From positions 39,381,315 through 39,445,314 of the forward strand of contig NC_030851.1 in assembly GCF_000208745.1 (NCBI RefSeq): 64,000 bases of DNA, read 5' to 3'. This DNA is from Theobroma cacao. Taxonomy: Eukaryota > Streptophyta > Magnoliopsida > Malvales > Malvaceae. Position 1 is the stretch's first letter; the number at the start of each line of letters is the position of its first letter. This document shows, one piece after another, positions 37,401 to 48,120 of the stretch. A model generated the notes under the pieces. It worked only from the letters and a program-made list of their open reading frames with translations, had not been told where the DNA came from and did no database searches. The position numbers were made by a program, and so were the translations under genes.

Positions 37401-39013
37401 CTACTGAACCTGAAGCATGATTAGGCCCTAATCAGTCAGAATAAAAGATCAACAATGACAAATCATCAAGGAATTAAAATCAATTAACCAAATTGGAACA
37501 TGTTTTCAACAATAAAAAAGGAATAAGACCGCAAAATAACACTACCTAAAATTTGAAAACTTTGACATGCACCCTCTCCCTTTTTTTCCAAGAATATTCC
37601 ATATTAAGAGCCACTCATACACTTAAAAGCATAATAACAATTGTAGTTCAGCAGCAACATACCTGAAGAAGCTGAATTTATGTCATGTTCAGCACCAAGA
37701 GTCTTAGAACAGGAAAAATACAACTCTTCAGGTTTGGGTTCAACGGAAACTCTTTCCCATTCAATCAATTGTTTCAGCATAACATTAGTCCATTCATGTT
37801 TCTTGATGTCACCAAAAAATCTCCCATCTAATTTTGTAGCATCCACTGACATACTGTATATCCCGCATGAAAGCTCTTCCCAAAATTTGTTGCCATCAGT
37901 CCCACTTTCAACTTCAAAGCCTGAAACAGATTGAAATTATTTCATATAATATGCAGTAAAAAAGGCTCATACATGCAGAGTCTACAACATATAAGAAAGT
38001 TAAGCATCACAGTGCCATAGATAGAAGGGCTCAATAGGATAAATGGTGACGCCCAATTATATACCAGAATATTGTAAACTAGAAGAAGTTGACGACACGG
38101 ATGATAACAGAAAACGGGAATCCTCCATAGTTGGCCAGTGCACAAGGAGGCTTCGCCGACCAAAAGCATCTCGACCAAACCACAAGGTTTTTGAACTTTC
38201 CTGTGCATAATAAATTAAGTAAAACTTCAGAAACAGAATGCCTGAAGAAAATAAAAATTCTCAACCAAATTAAAATCATGACCAACAGTGACTTACCACT
38301 GAGGGTTACCTGCCAGTAAATGATAGTCCATGGTCCTTTAATCACGGAAAGAACATCAGGAACAGAACCTTTCCCTTGTCCTTTAAAATTGCATGTTGTT
38401 GTATGTTCCTGGGAAAGGCAGGAACAGCACTTTCCCAAAGATTGCAAAAGAACTTCAGTGTCATTGCTGTCGCCACCAACCTCAATTCCTCCAAATATTT
38501 CACCTTTTACCACACAACAAGAAAAGAAAATTAAGCAGTGGAATTGCGGAAATATAGAACCTTATGAAAACAAAGGAGCAAAAATCTGACAGCAAAAGAA
38601 ATAATACCCAACAATCCAATCACTATAAAGGAACAAACTTTACCATTATAAACAAGAATGTTCCCAGAAGAATCCACTAATGGCTGACTAACAGGAGCCA
38701 CTCCCCTTAACTGCAACGTAGCACCAAGAAAAACAAGCTCTGCAAAAGATTCAGCCACGTTCGAACCGTTGTCTACGACATGCGTTTCCTCGTTAACAGA
38801 AGAAACACAAAAGTTCCCAGTACTTGAAGTGTTCGAATGAAGGAGCAGAAGCTTCTTGGTGCCCAAGCTGTCGGGTCCTCGTCTTTGTAAAGCTGCTTTA
38901 AGATCATCTACAGAAAAAACTAGGTGGGTTTTAGAGGAAGGAGATGTGGAATCGAGATGTAGGGATGATAAGTCGACGCGAATGCCGGAGACAAGCAAAG
39001 CGATTCCACACAT
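34445..39013 (-). CDS. Asparagine synthetase domain-containing protein (ASNSD1-like)
   Basis: Thirteen exons (39013-38644, 38503-38310, 38200-38065, 37920-37663, 37409-37330, 37042-36928, 36498-36393, 36275-36182, 35957-35764, 35659-35560, 35478-35362, 35093-35037, 34558-34445) join in frame to 644 residues. The protein begins MCGIALLVSG, so Cys2 is available as the N-terminal nucleophile of a class II glutaminase domain; RRGPDSLG and VYNGE-type motifs follow. The synthetase half has the PP-loop SGGLDS (residues 365-370), LLVGSGADEQCAGYSRH and ARFPFLDEDVI. This combination fits ASNSD1 rather than true asparagine synthetase; whether it makes asparagine is not established. From memory its Arabidopsis counterpart is At2g03667, next to CDC48B, the same neighbour as here. 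The CDS is separated from the NTF2/RRM gene by a divergent promoter holding a tRNA. Confidence 0.9.
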
Positions 39014-39130
39014 CTTGCTGCCGCGCTCTCGACAGAGAGATTACGGAGTGGTCTTACTGTTTTCTCAGGGTTTTGAAGTCGATAGAGAGTTAAAGTTTAG
39101 CATTTTCATCTGCGAGAACATGTATCAGTT

Positions 39131-39202
39131 GCCTCCGTAGCATAGTGGTAGTGCGTTCGCTTCGTAAGCGAAAGGTCGCGAGTTCGATCCTCGCCGGGGG
39201 CT
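39131..39202 (+). tRNA. tRNA-Thr (anticodon CGT)
   Basis: A full cloverleaf folds: acceptor GCCTCCG pairs with CGGGGGC (one T-G pair), D arm GCATAGTGGTAGTGC, anticodon stem TTCGC/GCGAA with loop TTCGTAA (anticodon CGT, threonine), variable AGGTC, and T arm GCGAG-TTCGATC-CTCGC. No intron. Internal A and B boxes are recognisable. It ends in T runs suitable for Pol III. It lies between the divergent ASNSD1-like and NTF2/RRM genes. Confidence 0.93.
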
Positions 39203-39207
39203 TTTTT
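39202..39207 (+). terminator. Pol III terminator
   Basis: A run of six T immediately after the tRNA acceptor stem, the standard RNA polymerase III stop. Confidence 0.8.
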
Positions 39208-39848
39208 CCGTTTCATCCGATCAGACATCGTTTAGACGGAATTTCTAGAAAATCTTGAGATCGTTGACCGGTGGACCCCACGTTGGATTGGGAGGTAGAT
39301 TGCCAGCTTTCAATTATCTACAAAAGTCAAAACTTGACGTCAAAGATCCTTCCTTTTCTGTGCGGACGCTTTTGATTCGACCATCATCTTTAACAGCAGC
39401 AGACTGCCGTCACCCAATCGATTTCGAACGCCACTCTTCAGCCGTGCGTGGCGCTGGAGTGCTTGCGTGTCATCAATTAATTGGTTTTTCAGGGGTTGCA
39501 GTTTCGGTAAACAGCTTAATGCTAGCCTGGATTTCAGGCATTTTGTGAGTATACGGAGTTAAAAACAATCAACACCGCACTCCCTCAGCGCGTCCTGTAC
39601 ACGGTCTCCAACTACAGCTAAATCCAGAATTGGCAGTTTTTACCTACCAATTTAAGCGCGTCTTTTGACTCCAACCCCAACCCATGCACCCGATCATGAG
39701 TAGATCACGACCGTCCAAAATTCCTGGGTCCACAAAATCAACGACAGGGCTATGCTAGGGACCCATTTTCAAAAACAACAACCCTCACCGAGGATACGAG
39801 AATTTCCCTCCAATATATTAAGGAAACAAATTAAAAAAAAAATCTCTC

Positions 39849-39855
39849 TATAAAA
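39849..39855 (+). promoter_or_regulatory. TATA box of NTF2/RRM gene
   Basis: TATAAAA lies about 30 bases before a CT-rich start region (about 39875-39905), the usual plant Pol II layout, and about 610 bases upstream of the ATG across a leader intron. Confidence 0.55.
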
Positions 39856-39943
39856 TCTCGCTGATCACTTGCTTCTTCTTACTCTCTCCCTACTCTCTCT
39901 GTTCTTCCCAGTGCCGCCAGGGCACTGTTTCTCTCAATTCTAG

Positions 39944-40460
39944 GTAATTCTTCCCCATAATTTTTTAATTTTTTTATCTTTTTCCGTTGCATTATTCTTT
40001 GAAATTTATTATTTTTAGATCTGGGCTTTACATGAATGTTTTGCTGAAATCAGTTTATTGATTTTTTGGTTGTAAGGATTGAAATTGTTTTTTCTGGTAT
40101 TGTAAACGTAGCCTGAATCAGGCAAAGTTTTAATCTTTAATCTGATTTTTCCATTAATTTTTTTCGTCTTTTTAGAATCTGGAACGTTGTGAATTGATCT
40201 TATGTATAGAGATATTGCAAGATTTGCTTTTGATGATTAATGAATCGATTTCTTGGAATAGATAGATTCCAAAGGTCTGGACTTTTTAGGGTTTTGAACA
40301 TTTGCTATGTGAATTGCCAAATTTTTGTAAAGATATTTGACAGTTCCTATTCTCTCATGTTTCAATATTTGGGATTTTGATTCCTGGATTTCTTGTATGT
40401 TGTACATTGTGTTAGGTTCTTACATATTTTGCACTTACGGTATGTGTTTTCTGTTGGTAG
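39944..40460 (+). promoter_or_regulatory. 5' leader intron of NTF2/RRM gene
   Basis: Donor CTAG|GTAATTC (39943/39944) and acceptor GGTAG directly before ATG (40460/40461) define a 517-nt leader intron, T-rich and without coding potential. Such introns often enhance expression; that is inferred. Confidence 0.65.
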
Positions 40461-42875
40461 ATGACTACGCACTCAGACCCTTCTGCTTCTGACCCCCAAA
40501 TGATTGGGAATGCCTTTGTGAAGCAGTTCTACACTATTCTTCATAAGGAACCAGCACAGGCTTATAAGTTTTATCTGGACTTGAGTGTGTTAAGCCGCCC
40601 TGGTCCTGATGGTGTGATGAAGACTGTGACTAGCCTTAAAGTAAGTTTCTATTTACACAAACCATACACCAGGAATCACTGCATTTTATTTGGTTCTTGT
40701 TTACAACAATTTACAGAACTTTTCGGTAACTATTGAAACAGGAGATAAACGAGTTGCTTCTCTCATTGGACTACCAGAGTTATAGGGCTGAGATATCTTT
40801 CGCTGATGCTCAATTTTCATATGCAAACGGTCTGATTGTATTAGTTACTGGCTTTTTGATTGGAAAGAATGATGTGAGGAGGAAATTTACACAGTCATTC
40901 TTTCTAGCTCCACAAGAGGGAGGCTATTATGTCTCAAATGATGTTTTTAGGTATGTTGATGACAATGAACAAGTGGGTGTGGCAAATAATGATGTCGATG
41001 AGAGCACTCAAGCTGCTTTGTCCCCAGAACCTGGTGAGTTTTATGCACCAGTTTAGATGGAGTTTGATTCTTAATAGGGGCAATATATAATTTTTAGCTC
41101 TTGATTGCAGAGCTAACTCACGTGCCAAAGAATGCAGTGGCAAATCACACTACTGTTCCTTCAGATAATAGTGGTAACAGTAGCAAAGAAGTCAGTCATC
41201 CACTGGAGAACGGCAAGGTTTCTGTTTCGGAGAATGAGGTTGTTGCTGAGCAGATAGTGTCTTCAAGTGAAGAAAGTCAGTATGATTCTCATCCTGCCAG
41301 TCAGACTGCTTCCCCTAAAATTCAGGATGATGCTCCAAAGAAGTCGTATCTATCTGTTGTGAGTTCATACATGCATGCAAGCATTTATAAACCACATATA
41401 TGAAACAAAGAAATAAAATTTTATCTATAAGAATGCATAGGGTGATTTGGAAGCATTGTTTAGGTAGATTTTGATGCTTTTCTTTTTCAATTGTTTCAGG
41501 TACATGCATTGACAAAGAATTCTGCTCCATTTATTGTGAGAGCTCCACCTCCAAAACCTAAACCAATGGAGCAGTCACGTAGAGCTGCAGCACCTGAGGC
41601 ATCTGCTCCTAAGAGCAATAAGGCCTTGGAAAAGAACAATGACGTTTCAGGTTTTTGTTTATTATTCTTCTATTGACGACTACCCAGTGGTTTAAAAATG
41701 ATATATTGCACAAATTCCTTACCTTCTCTTTTATGCATTCATATTCTTCATTTTTACTTGTTTCAGGCACGAATACTTCTATATTTGTTGCAAACTTGCC
41801 CATGAATGCAACAGAGGAATTGCTTGGCGAGATTTTCACAAAATTTGGACCAATTAAACCCAATGGTATTCAAGTCAGAAGCTTTAAGGTCTGTTCTGTT
41901 TTAGAGCTGTTTCAACCTTTGTGAGTTTTCTATGTTTTTGGCATAACACTTGCAAGCTTCACTTGGATCTTATGATTTCAGGACAACAAAAACTGCTTTG
42001 GCTTTGTAGAATTTGAATCTGCTACTTCCGTGCAAAGTGCTGTTATGGTATTTGTCTTGCCTTTTCTTATCATTGGCTTAAAAGTTTACCGACGGTTTTG
42101 AAAAATAATATTTTTGGACAAAACAATGAATAGTTCAGACATTTGTTGGTGCTGTTAGTCACCTGTTGTTTCATAAATTTGTTGCATCTTACATATATAA
42201 TTAGATAAAATTTAGTTTTGTGTTGAATGTTGGCACTCTGTGTCTCTAAATTTTCAAATTCTCATCATTTCAGGCTTCTCCTATTACAATTGGCAACAGA
42301 AAAGCTAATATTGAGGAAAAACGAGGCAAGTTAACACATCTTCTGTGTAACTATCTCTTTATTGCATCAAAGGCAACATTTCTTATCCTAAATATGTTCA
42401 CAACATAGTAGAATTTATATAAAACGCATAGACAAATGTACAAAAGGATTTTCTCTCTTTTCAGAACTATAAACTGAGTAAAGGATCACAATTAAACTAG
42501 AAAACTACATTAAACAAACCGAAAGAACATAATTATGGTTTACCCTAGTTTAAATAAAGGAACTAATATCCAACTAGAGGTCAATGATATCAGTTATTTA
42601 ATGATTTGTGTCTAAATATGACTACCTTGTTATGTGCAGGATCCAATAATGGTGTGAAACCAGGTCGAGGTGCTTATAGAGATGAAAATGGTTACCAAAA
42701 TGACAACTTCAGGGGCCGCAGGAACTTCAGTGGTGGCCGTAACTTTGGAAAAACTGAAAGGGGCGAGTTCTCAGGTCAAACTCGTGGCAGTGCTGGGCGA
42801 AATGGAGATACTAACAGGAAAATTTATCAAAACGGGGGTCAAAGAGTTGCTCACCAGACTCAAACTGACAGTTAA
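40461..42875 (+). CDS. G3BP-like protein with NTF2 and RRM domains
   Basis: Eight coding exons (40461-40640, 40742-41033, 41111-41358, 41500-41650, 41767-41888, 41982-42047, 42274-42325, 42640-42875) join in frame to 448 residues. An NTF2-like domain covers about residues 14-132 (VLSRPGPDGVM, DAQFSYANG, RRKFTQSFFLAPQ, DVFRYVD). An acidic/Ser-rich linker follows, then an RRM at about 292-370 with RNP2 IFVANL and RNP1 NCFGFVEF, and an Arg/Gly-rich tail. That is the G3BP architecture, found in stress-granule and antiviral RNA-binding proteins. The seventh coding exon ends AAACGAG|GCAAGT, so its downstream intron uses a GC donor with otherwise perfect consensus; reading with it restores RGSNNG across the junction. 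From memory similar genes neighbour AFP genes in Arabidopsis (At1g69250, At1g13730), as here. Confidence 0.92.
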
Positions 42876-44340
42876 GGTGTGAAGATTTAGACTAGCCTTT
42901 ACTTTCAGCACCCAAAAACAAATAGCCTTTACCTATTATTTCTTTTTACCATTTTCACATTGAGTTGTTAGAAAGTTATATTAGGTAGGCAGAAGGAGGC
43001 CTTCTGAGTTTTGGTTTTTGGAAAAATATTATGTGGAATTTTCTCTTTTTTCTTTATCCGAGTCAACGCTGATAAGATTTTCTTGGAAAGTTGGGTTTCG
43101 TTATGCTATTTGGATTCATTAGGCAGAAGGAGCCCATTGCTAGGATTCATTAAGATTATCTGAGTTAACTGACCACCTTCTTGCTCAATTGTGAAAAGAT
43201 AGAGGAAATTGCTGAAAGTTTCAGATATCGAAACAGGGTGTTTGTAGTGTTTACAAAGAACTGGGTTGATTACTACCAATTCGGTATCAGTAAGAAAAAC
43301 AGAATTGACCTTGTCTTGTTTCCTTTGGGTCATCCAAATCTGGAACAGGGATTGGATTAGCAGGAGTTATCCTAGCAATGGGCTCATCAGCCTGATGAAA
43401 GTATGGATACCCTCCCATCAGTGCTGTGGGAAATTGATACACCCTTTGAGACGCTTGGAGCAGATCAAACCCTGCCGGATACATCATCAGATTGTTATTA
43501 TCCTAGTTCCTATTGACTTCCACGGTTGGCAGGCTCTTCTACTACTACTCTACATAACTGTTTCTAGATTACTCTTATGAATAGTAACTGTTTCTCGTCT
43601 CATAAATTTTACTTTTCCTTTTTCCATATTAAAACTCGAAAATCTCTAAATACAATTTCTGATTTCCTAAGTTATTGTGGTGTTCTTCTGTTGGGGACTG
43701 ATATGGAAAGGAGTGTCGGTGTCAGTCCGTACAGAATGTGACACAAAGCAATTATTGTGGACTAAACTTTTGAGTCCAAATTATTGACAAAATGTTCCAA
43801 ACTCAAGTGAAATTCATCAAGTTATTGATGGAAAAAACCATTTATTCAAAGTTCAATTAAAAATTTCAAAATTAATAAGTAAAAACAAAAAATATATAAA
43901 ATAATAGTTCAGAAACTAATTTGACTCTATTATTTTTAAATAGCAACATAGGTAGCCTTATCTTAATTTAAAATATCCATTTAAAATAAAACTATTCAAA
44001 TTTTAACATATTAACTAGTTTAATTTTATGATCAAATTTTTCAGATCGAAACATTTAATTTAATAATAAATATACATATTTCTTGCTTAAAAAACTAAGT
44101 TCGATAAAACGAAAAAAAAAAAAAGCAAAAACAAAAAATCCTTCGTTACGGAAATCATTAGCCTTACGAAAACAGCTGTCAAGTTATGGCGAAAATGATC
44201 AGCAACCTGGGGTTCTGGTGAGTTGGGCGAGGCTGACTGAAAGCTAGGAGGTGCCACCTAAGCGTCATCAAACCTCCCATTTGTCGCGTTCAAACATTGC
44301 CAAACATGTCCCACCCTTCAAGTGTCGTTTAGCCTTTAAC
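42876..44340. other. 3' UTR and spacer; one unassigned minus-strand frame
   Basis: About 42876-43060 is the presumed 3' UTR of the NTF2/RRM gene. On the minus strand, 43487-43287 is open and reads like protein (MMYPAGFDLLQASQRVYQF, then LMGGYPYFHQADEPIARI, then PVPDLDDPKE), but I cannot place it in a family and see no splice partners. The rest is AT-rich. Confidence 0.3.
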
Positions 44341-44347
44341 TAACCAA

Positions 44348-45751
44348 CACGTGTCAGACTTTTATGTCGGAGAATCTTTCTAACACCTTGTCTACATCAC
44401 TGACGTGTCCTCCCTGATCATCCCTTTCCTCCTACGAAACATCTGTCTTTCTTTTTACCGCCCTCTCTGACACCAATTTTTTATTATGGGACTGGAAGCC
44501 GGAAAGAAAATAAAAGAAAAGAAAAGAAAAAGGAAGAAAATGTGGGAATATATTTTATTTATTTTTGGGTCAAAATTATTATCCTTACACGTGGCTCGAA
44601 CGTGGTCCTTCTCTCTTCGGTCCCTTTGGTCAGTTCATTGAATAGTTCGCTAACCTTTCTTGCATTTTCTTTTTGCCCCCCACAATACCCTAATACCCCA
44701 TCTTCCTTCCAAACTCAATCTATTTACATCTTTTCTAAATTATAAAATTTTCAATATTTTGTGCTTTTCAAAAAATTCTCGAGAAAAATTTCTGTTTTCA
44801 TCAAGATTATGTTATTAACTTTATTTAATAAAATTATCAAAAGTTTTCAAATCAAAATTAATTTAAATAAAATTAAAAACCTAACTTTTTAATAAAATAT
44901 AAGTTTTTCATAAAGAGTTCATTGCGAAAAAATTTGTAAAAAATGAAATGTCATAATATCTTTCATCAAAATGAAAAAGGATTTGTTTTCTCTACTTTAA
45001 TATCACAAAAGGGTTGCTTGAAGTTAAGATAGACTAATTTAAAAAATAAATAAATTGTTTTAAAGGAGAAAGAAAGCTTGAGAAACTAGTAATAAAATTA
45101 TATTTTTTATACTTGTCTTTGTCATAAGTTAATTGGTGGTGGGTTTCACATGATTGCAACTCTTCCAATTGGAAAAAAATAAAAATAAAACTTTCAATTA
45201 ACATGAATTAACTCCCTTTTTGAATGTCAATTGGATTTAGACAAATAAAAATGTAACCATTAATCCTTTGATCGCCTTTTTTTTTTTCTGCTTTTCTTAT
45301 TTAATTGAAGATTAAGATAAAAGTTTAGATTTTGATATATTTTGTATAAAAATTTGAACTTTTTTATAATATAGATGTTTAATTTTTTATATATTAAAGA
45401 ATTAAAAAAGAAAAGAAAAGAAAAGCAGAGAGTATCTTAAAAATTATTATTGTCTGACAGACTGCAAACTGTGATGTCACCCAAGATGATAAAAAACAGA
45501 GTCGAATAGTCGCAATCACTCATTTGCCCAACCATTCCCAACAAAAAAAAAGAGGAAGGGGTGGGGACCCCTACCCACTTCTACGATAGTTAACTTCTTT
45601 CACTCATTGACACGTGGCTTCCTCATCAAGCACCTTACTCTCACTTTCTTCAATATAAAAAATGAGAAAAGAAAAGGCCCGACTTGGCATCCCCAGCCCC
45701 TCTGCACCATCCCCCCTTTGTGGGCCCCACTTCCCTTGGGGGGACCACGTG
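44348..45751. promoter_or_regulatory. Distal G-box motifs upstream of AFP gene
   Basis: CACGTG cores lie at 44348-44353 (ACACGTGT), 44588-44593 (ACACGTGG), 45611-45616 (ACACGTGG) and 45746-45751, plus an ACGTGG near 44600. These are the bZIP/bHLH-binding cores of ABA-response elements. They lie 2.4-3.8 kb upstream of the AFP start, and the intervening DNA has no gene. Assignment to the AFP promoter is inference. Confidence 0.4.
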
Positions 45752-46006
45752 CATCACGCCCCATTTCCTCGCCCCATTTTTTTTTTGTCGTAGGTGATTG
45801 ATTTCCTCGTTTACTTGGTTGTCTTACAGATCAGCGGCTGTTGGTGCTTCGTCCGCTTATTTTGCCCCTTTGGAGACATGAGTTCCGTTTGGCAGGCACT
45901 ACAATTGCGGCTATGTTTCGTCCCTTTAGTAAGAATATAATCATATTATTTAGAAAAGCAATTCAAGGTAAAACGATTCAATTCAAAAGAAAGAAGAGAG
46001 TACAAA

Positions 46007-46392
46007 GGGTAGTATTTTTTATATTTTTAAATTTTAATTTTAATTTTAAATAAATTTATTAATTTTTAAAATAAACACTTCATCTTAAAAATATAAACAA
46101 CGTTTATAAAAAATATAAAAAATAAAATATCTTTTTTATTAATTTAAAAAATTATTATATAATTTTATAAAAATCAAAAAACACAAATTGGTGCTCCCTT
46201 CCATTATGAGCACTAAAAACATAAAAGGTAAAATTCTATTTTTAATATTACTATGTCATTAAAATAACGGTTGACTAACGTCTGAATCTATATATCCAGT
46301 AAAATATATTTTTTAGATGAAGTGTTCATTTCAAAAATTAACGAATCCATTTGAAATTTTGATTAAAACTTAAAAAGTGGGGTATTTTACCC
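46007..46392. mobile_element. Foldback MITE-like element
   Basis: The left arm (about 46007-46097) contains TTAATTTTTAAAATAAACAC, then TTCATCTTAAAAATAT. The right arm (about 46295-46392), read in reverse complement, contains TTAATTTTTGAAATGAACAC, then TTCATCTAAAAAATAT. Both ends start GGGTA when read inward. The arms are about 90 bp and enclose about 200 bp without coding potential. This is a typical miniature inverted-repeat element; the target-site duplication is unclear. Confidence 0.6.
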
Positions 46393-46914
46393 TAAAATAA
46401 ATAGTGATAGAGCTTAACGTGTGATGAATCATAAAAATAGATGCATTAGCTATTTGAGAATTTTTTTTAAATTAATTAATGCATGTTAAATTGATTCGGC
46501 ACATCTATGATAAAATTCATGCATGACGTTTTCAATAATTTACTCGCCACGAATAATGATAATTCATAATTCAGTAATTATGTAATAGTTATAGAATCAT
46601 AATATACAATGCATATATTAAATTCAATGTTTTAAAAAATAAAAATATATTAATAAATTAATTTTTTATTAATTAATATATAAATTAATAAATAATTAAT
46701 TTATCGTATCTGAATATTTAGTTTAGTGGTTGGTACATGATTTTTTTTTAAAAGACAAGGTCTCCTACTACTAATTTCAAAAAAATATTAATTTATCAAT
46801 TAAATAATATTTTGATTAATTATTAAATTTTCATAATCCAATGATATTAATTTCTAGAGGTTTTACAATAATTGAAAAATATAGCATTATCTTTTAAGTT
46901 TTTTAATAACATAA

Positions 46915-47110
46915 AGACGTTGATATGCCATGTTGGTATATCATAATAAATGTTGATATGACTTGATTATATAATCACGTAATATTTTTTATTTCTTACG
47001 TTAATGTCACGTGAGTATAAAATAACTAATAGTATTTTAATTAATAATAATTAATTAGTCAAGTTTATTTGATTTAAAAAAATATAAAAATTTATTTAAA
47101 ATTTTTTAAT
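46915..47110. repeat. Repeat related to the foldback core at about 11130
   Basis: GATATGACTTGATTATATAA here resembles GATGTAACATGATAATATAA in the repeat near 11.2 kb, followed in both by a TGAC/CACG-containing stretch and an AT-rich TTTATTTGATTTAAA arm. It is probably a diverged copy of the same family. It includes a CACGTG at 47008-47013. Confidence 0.35.
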
Positions 47111-47401
47111 ATTTTTGAAGTTTTTGTAACTATTGTGCCTTTTTTAATATCTTCTAAATATTTGTTATTTTTTAAAGAATTTAAAATTTTTAAATTTACT
47201 CATTAATGAGAAGTCAATATCTTATTTATTAATAATATATAAAAACTATAAACGATAATATATCAACGTTACGAGAACAATACCAAACCAAGTCTAAGAG
47301 AAGCGGCGCATGATAGCAAAAGCAACGGCGCATCTTGTACGAGTTTTTGGAGGTGTCGCCGGTGGGGGAGAGAGAGGGGAGAAAGAGAAAAAATGGGAAC
47401 A

Positions 47402-47558
47402 CACGTGGCGAGTTCCCAGACACCGAAACCAAAACAGACACGTGGCCACAGCTCCCTGCCTTATTAATATAATGACACGTGTGTACGGCTCCCTAACTTG
47501 TTTTAAGACACGCCAAAAAGGCCATCCTTCAAATACTATGTCAGTCGCATACCACGTG
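47402..47558 (+). promoter_or_regulatory. Cluster of four G-box/ABRE motifs, proximal AFP promoter
   Basis: Four CACGTG cores in 157 bases: 47402-47407 (ACACGTGGC), 47439-47444 (ACACGTGGC), 47476-47481 (ACACGTGTG) and 47553-47558 (CCACGTGTC). ACGTGG/T multiples are the classic ABA-response arrangement bound by ABI5/ABF bZIPs. They end about 560 bases before the AFP ATG and about 140 bases before a CT-rich start-like region (47690-47735). AFP genes are known to be ABA-inducible and to restrain ABI5, so feedback control is a natural inference. Confidence 0.7.
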
Positions 47559-48120
47559 TCGTTTTGGCGCTTCTCCTGATCGCCACTTGGATCCTCCCAG
47601 ATACTTTTCCTTGTCATTACCCGAGGGTATTTTCGTCACTCAATAAATACTTTCTTTCCTTTTCCCCATTTTCCAGTACCCAACCCCTCCAAAAAAACTC
47701 TCTTTCTTTCTCTCTCTGTGCTCTCCCTCTTAATTTTTTATGATTCTCCTCAATTCTTTTTCTCTATTCAGTAAAACACCCAATCCAGTGTTTCCCTCTG
47801 ACCCTTTTTATTTTTGTAAAAAATAATCAATAAAATTACAAATATTTGTTTTTTTTTTTCATTGTTTTTGGTGTAATGATAGGAACTAGAGGCGTTCTTG
47901 TTTGAGCTATTGTTTTCAAGTAGGAGTTTTTGTTTAATCTTAACTTTTATTTGTATTAAATGAATAAAAAAACCAATCTTTGATGTTAATAATCCAAGTT
48001 TATGCATATGGGTAAGGCTAACTCAGATCAAAGACTGGTTTCTGGTTTTGTTACATAGGCAAAGACACTAGCTATATTTATATACTTTTATTTATTTTTG
48101 GTCTAATGCTTCCATCAAAA

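Noticed and set aside
47294..47617. Facing open frames of about 90-107 codons before the AFP gene
   Set aside because: They overlap the G-box cluster on both strands and show no protein pattern; GC-richer promoter DNA yields such frames.
48106..48120. AFP start at 48106
   Set aside because: In frame, but MGEAN at 48121 matches the usual family beginning; kept only as an alternative.
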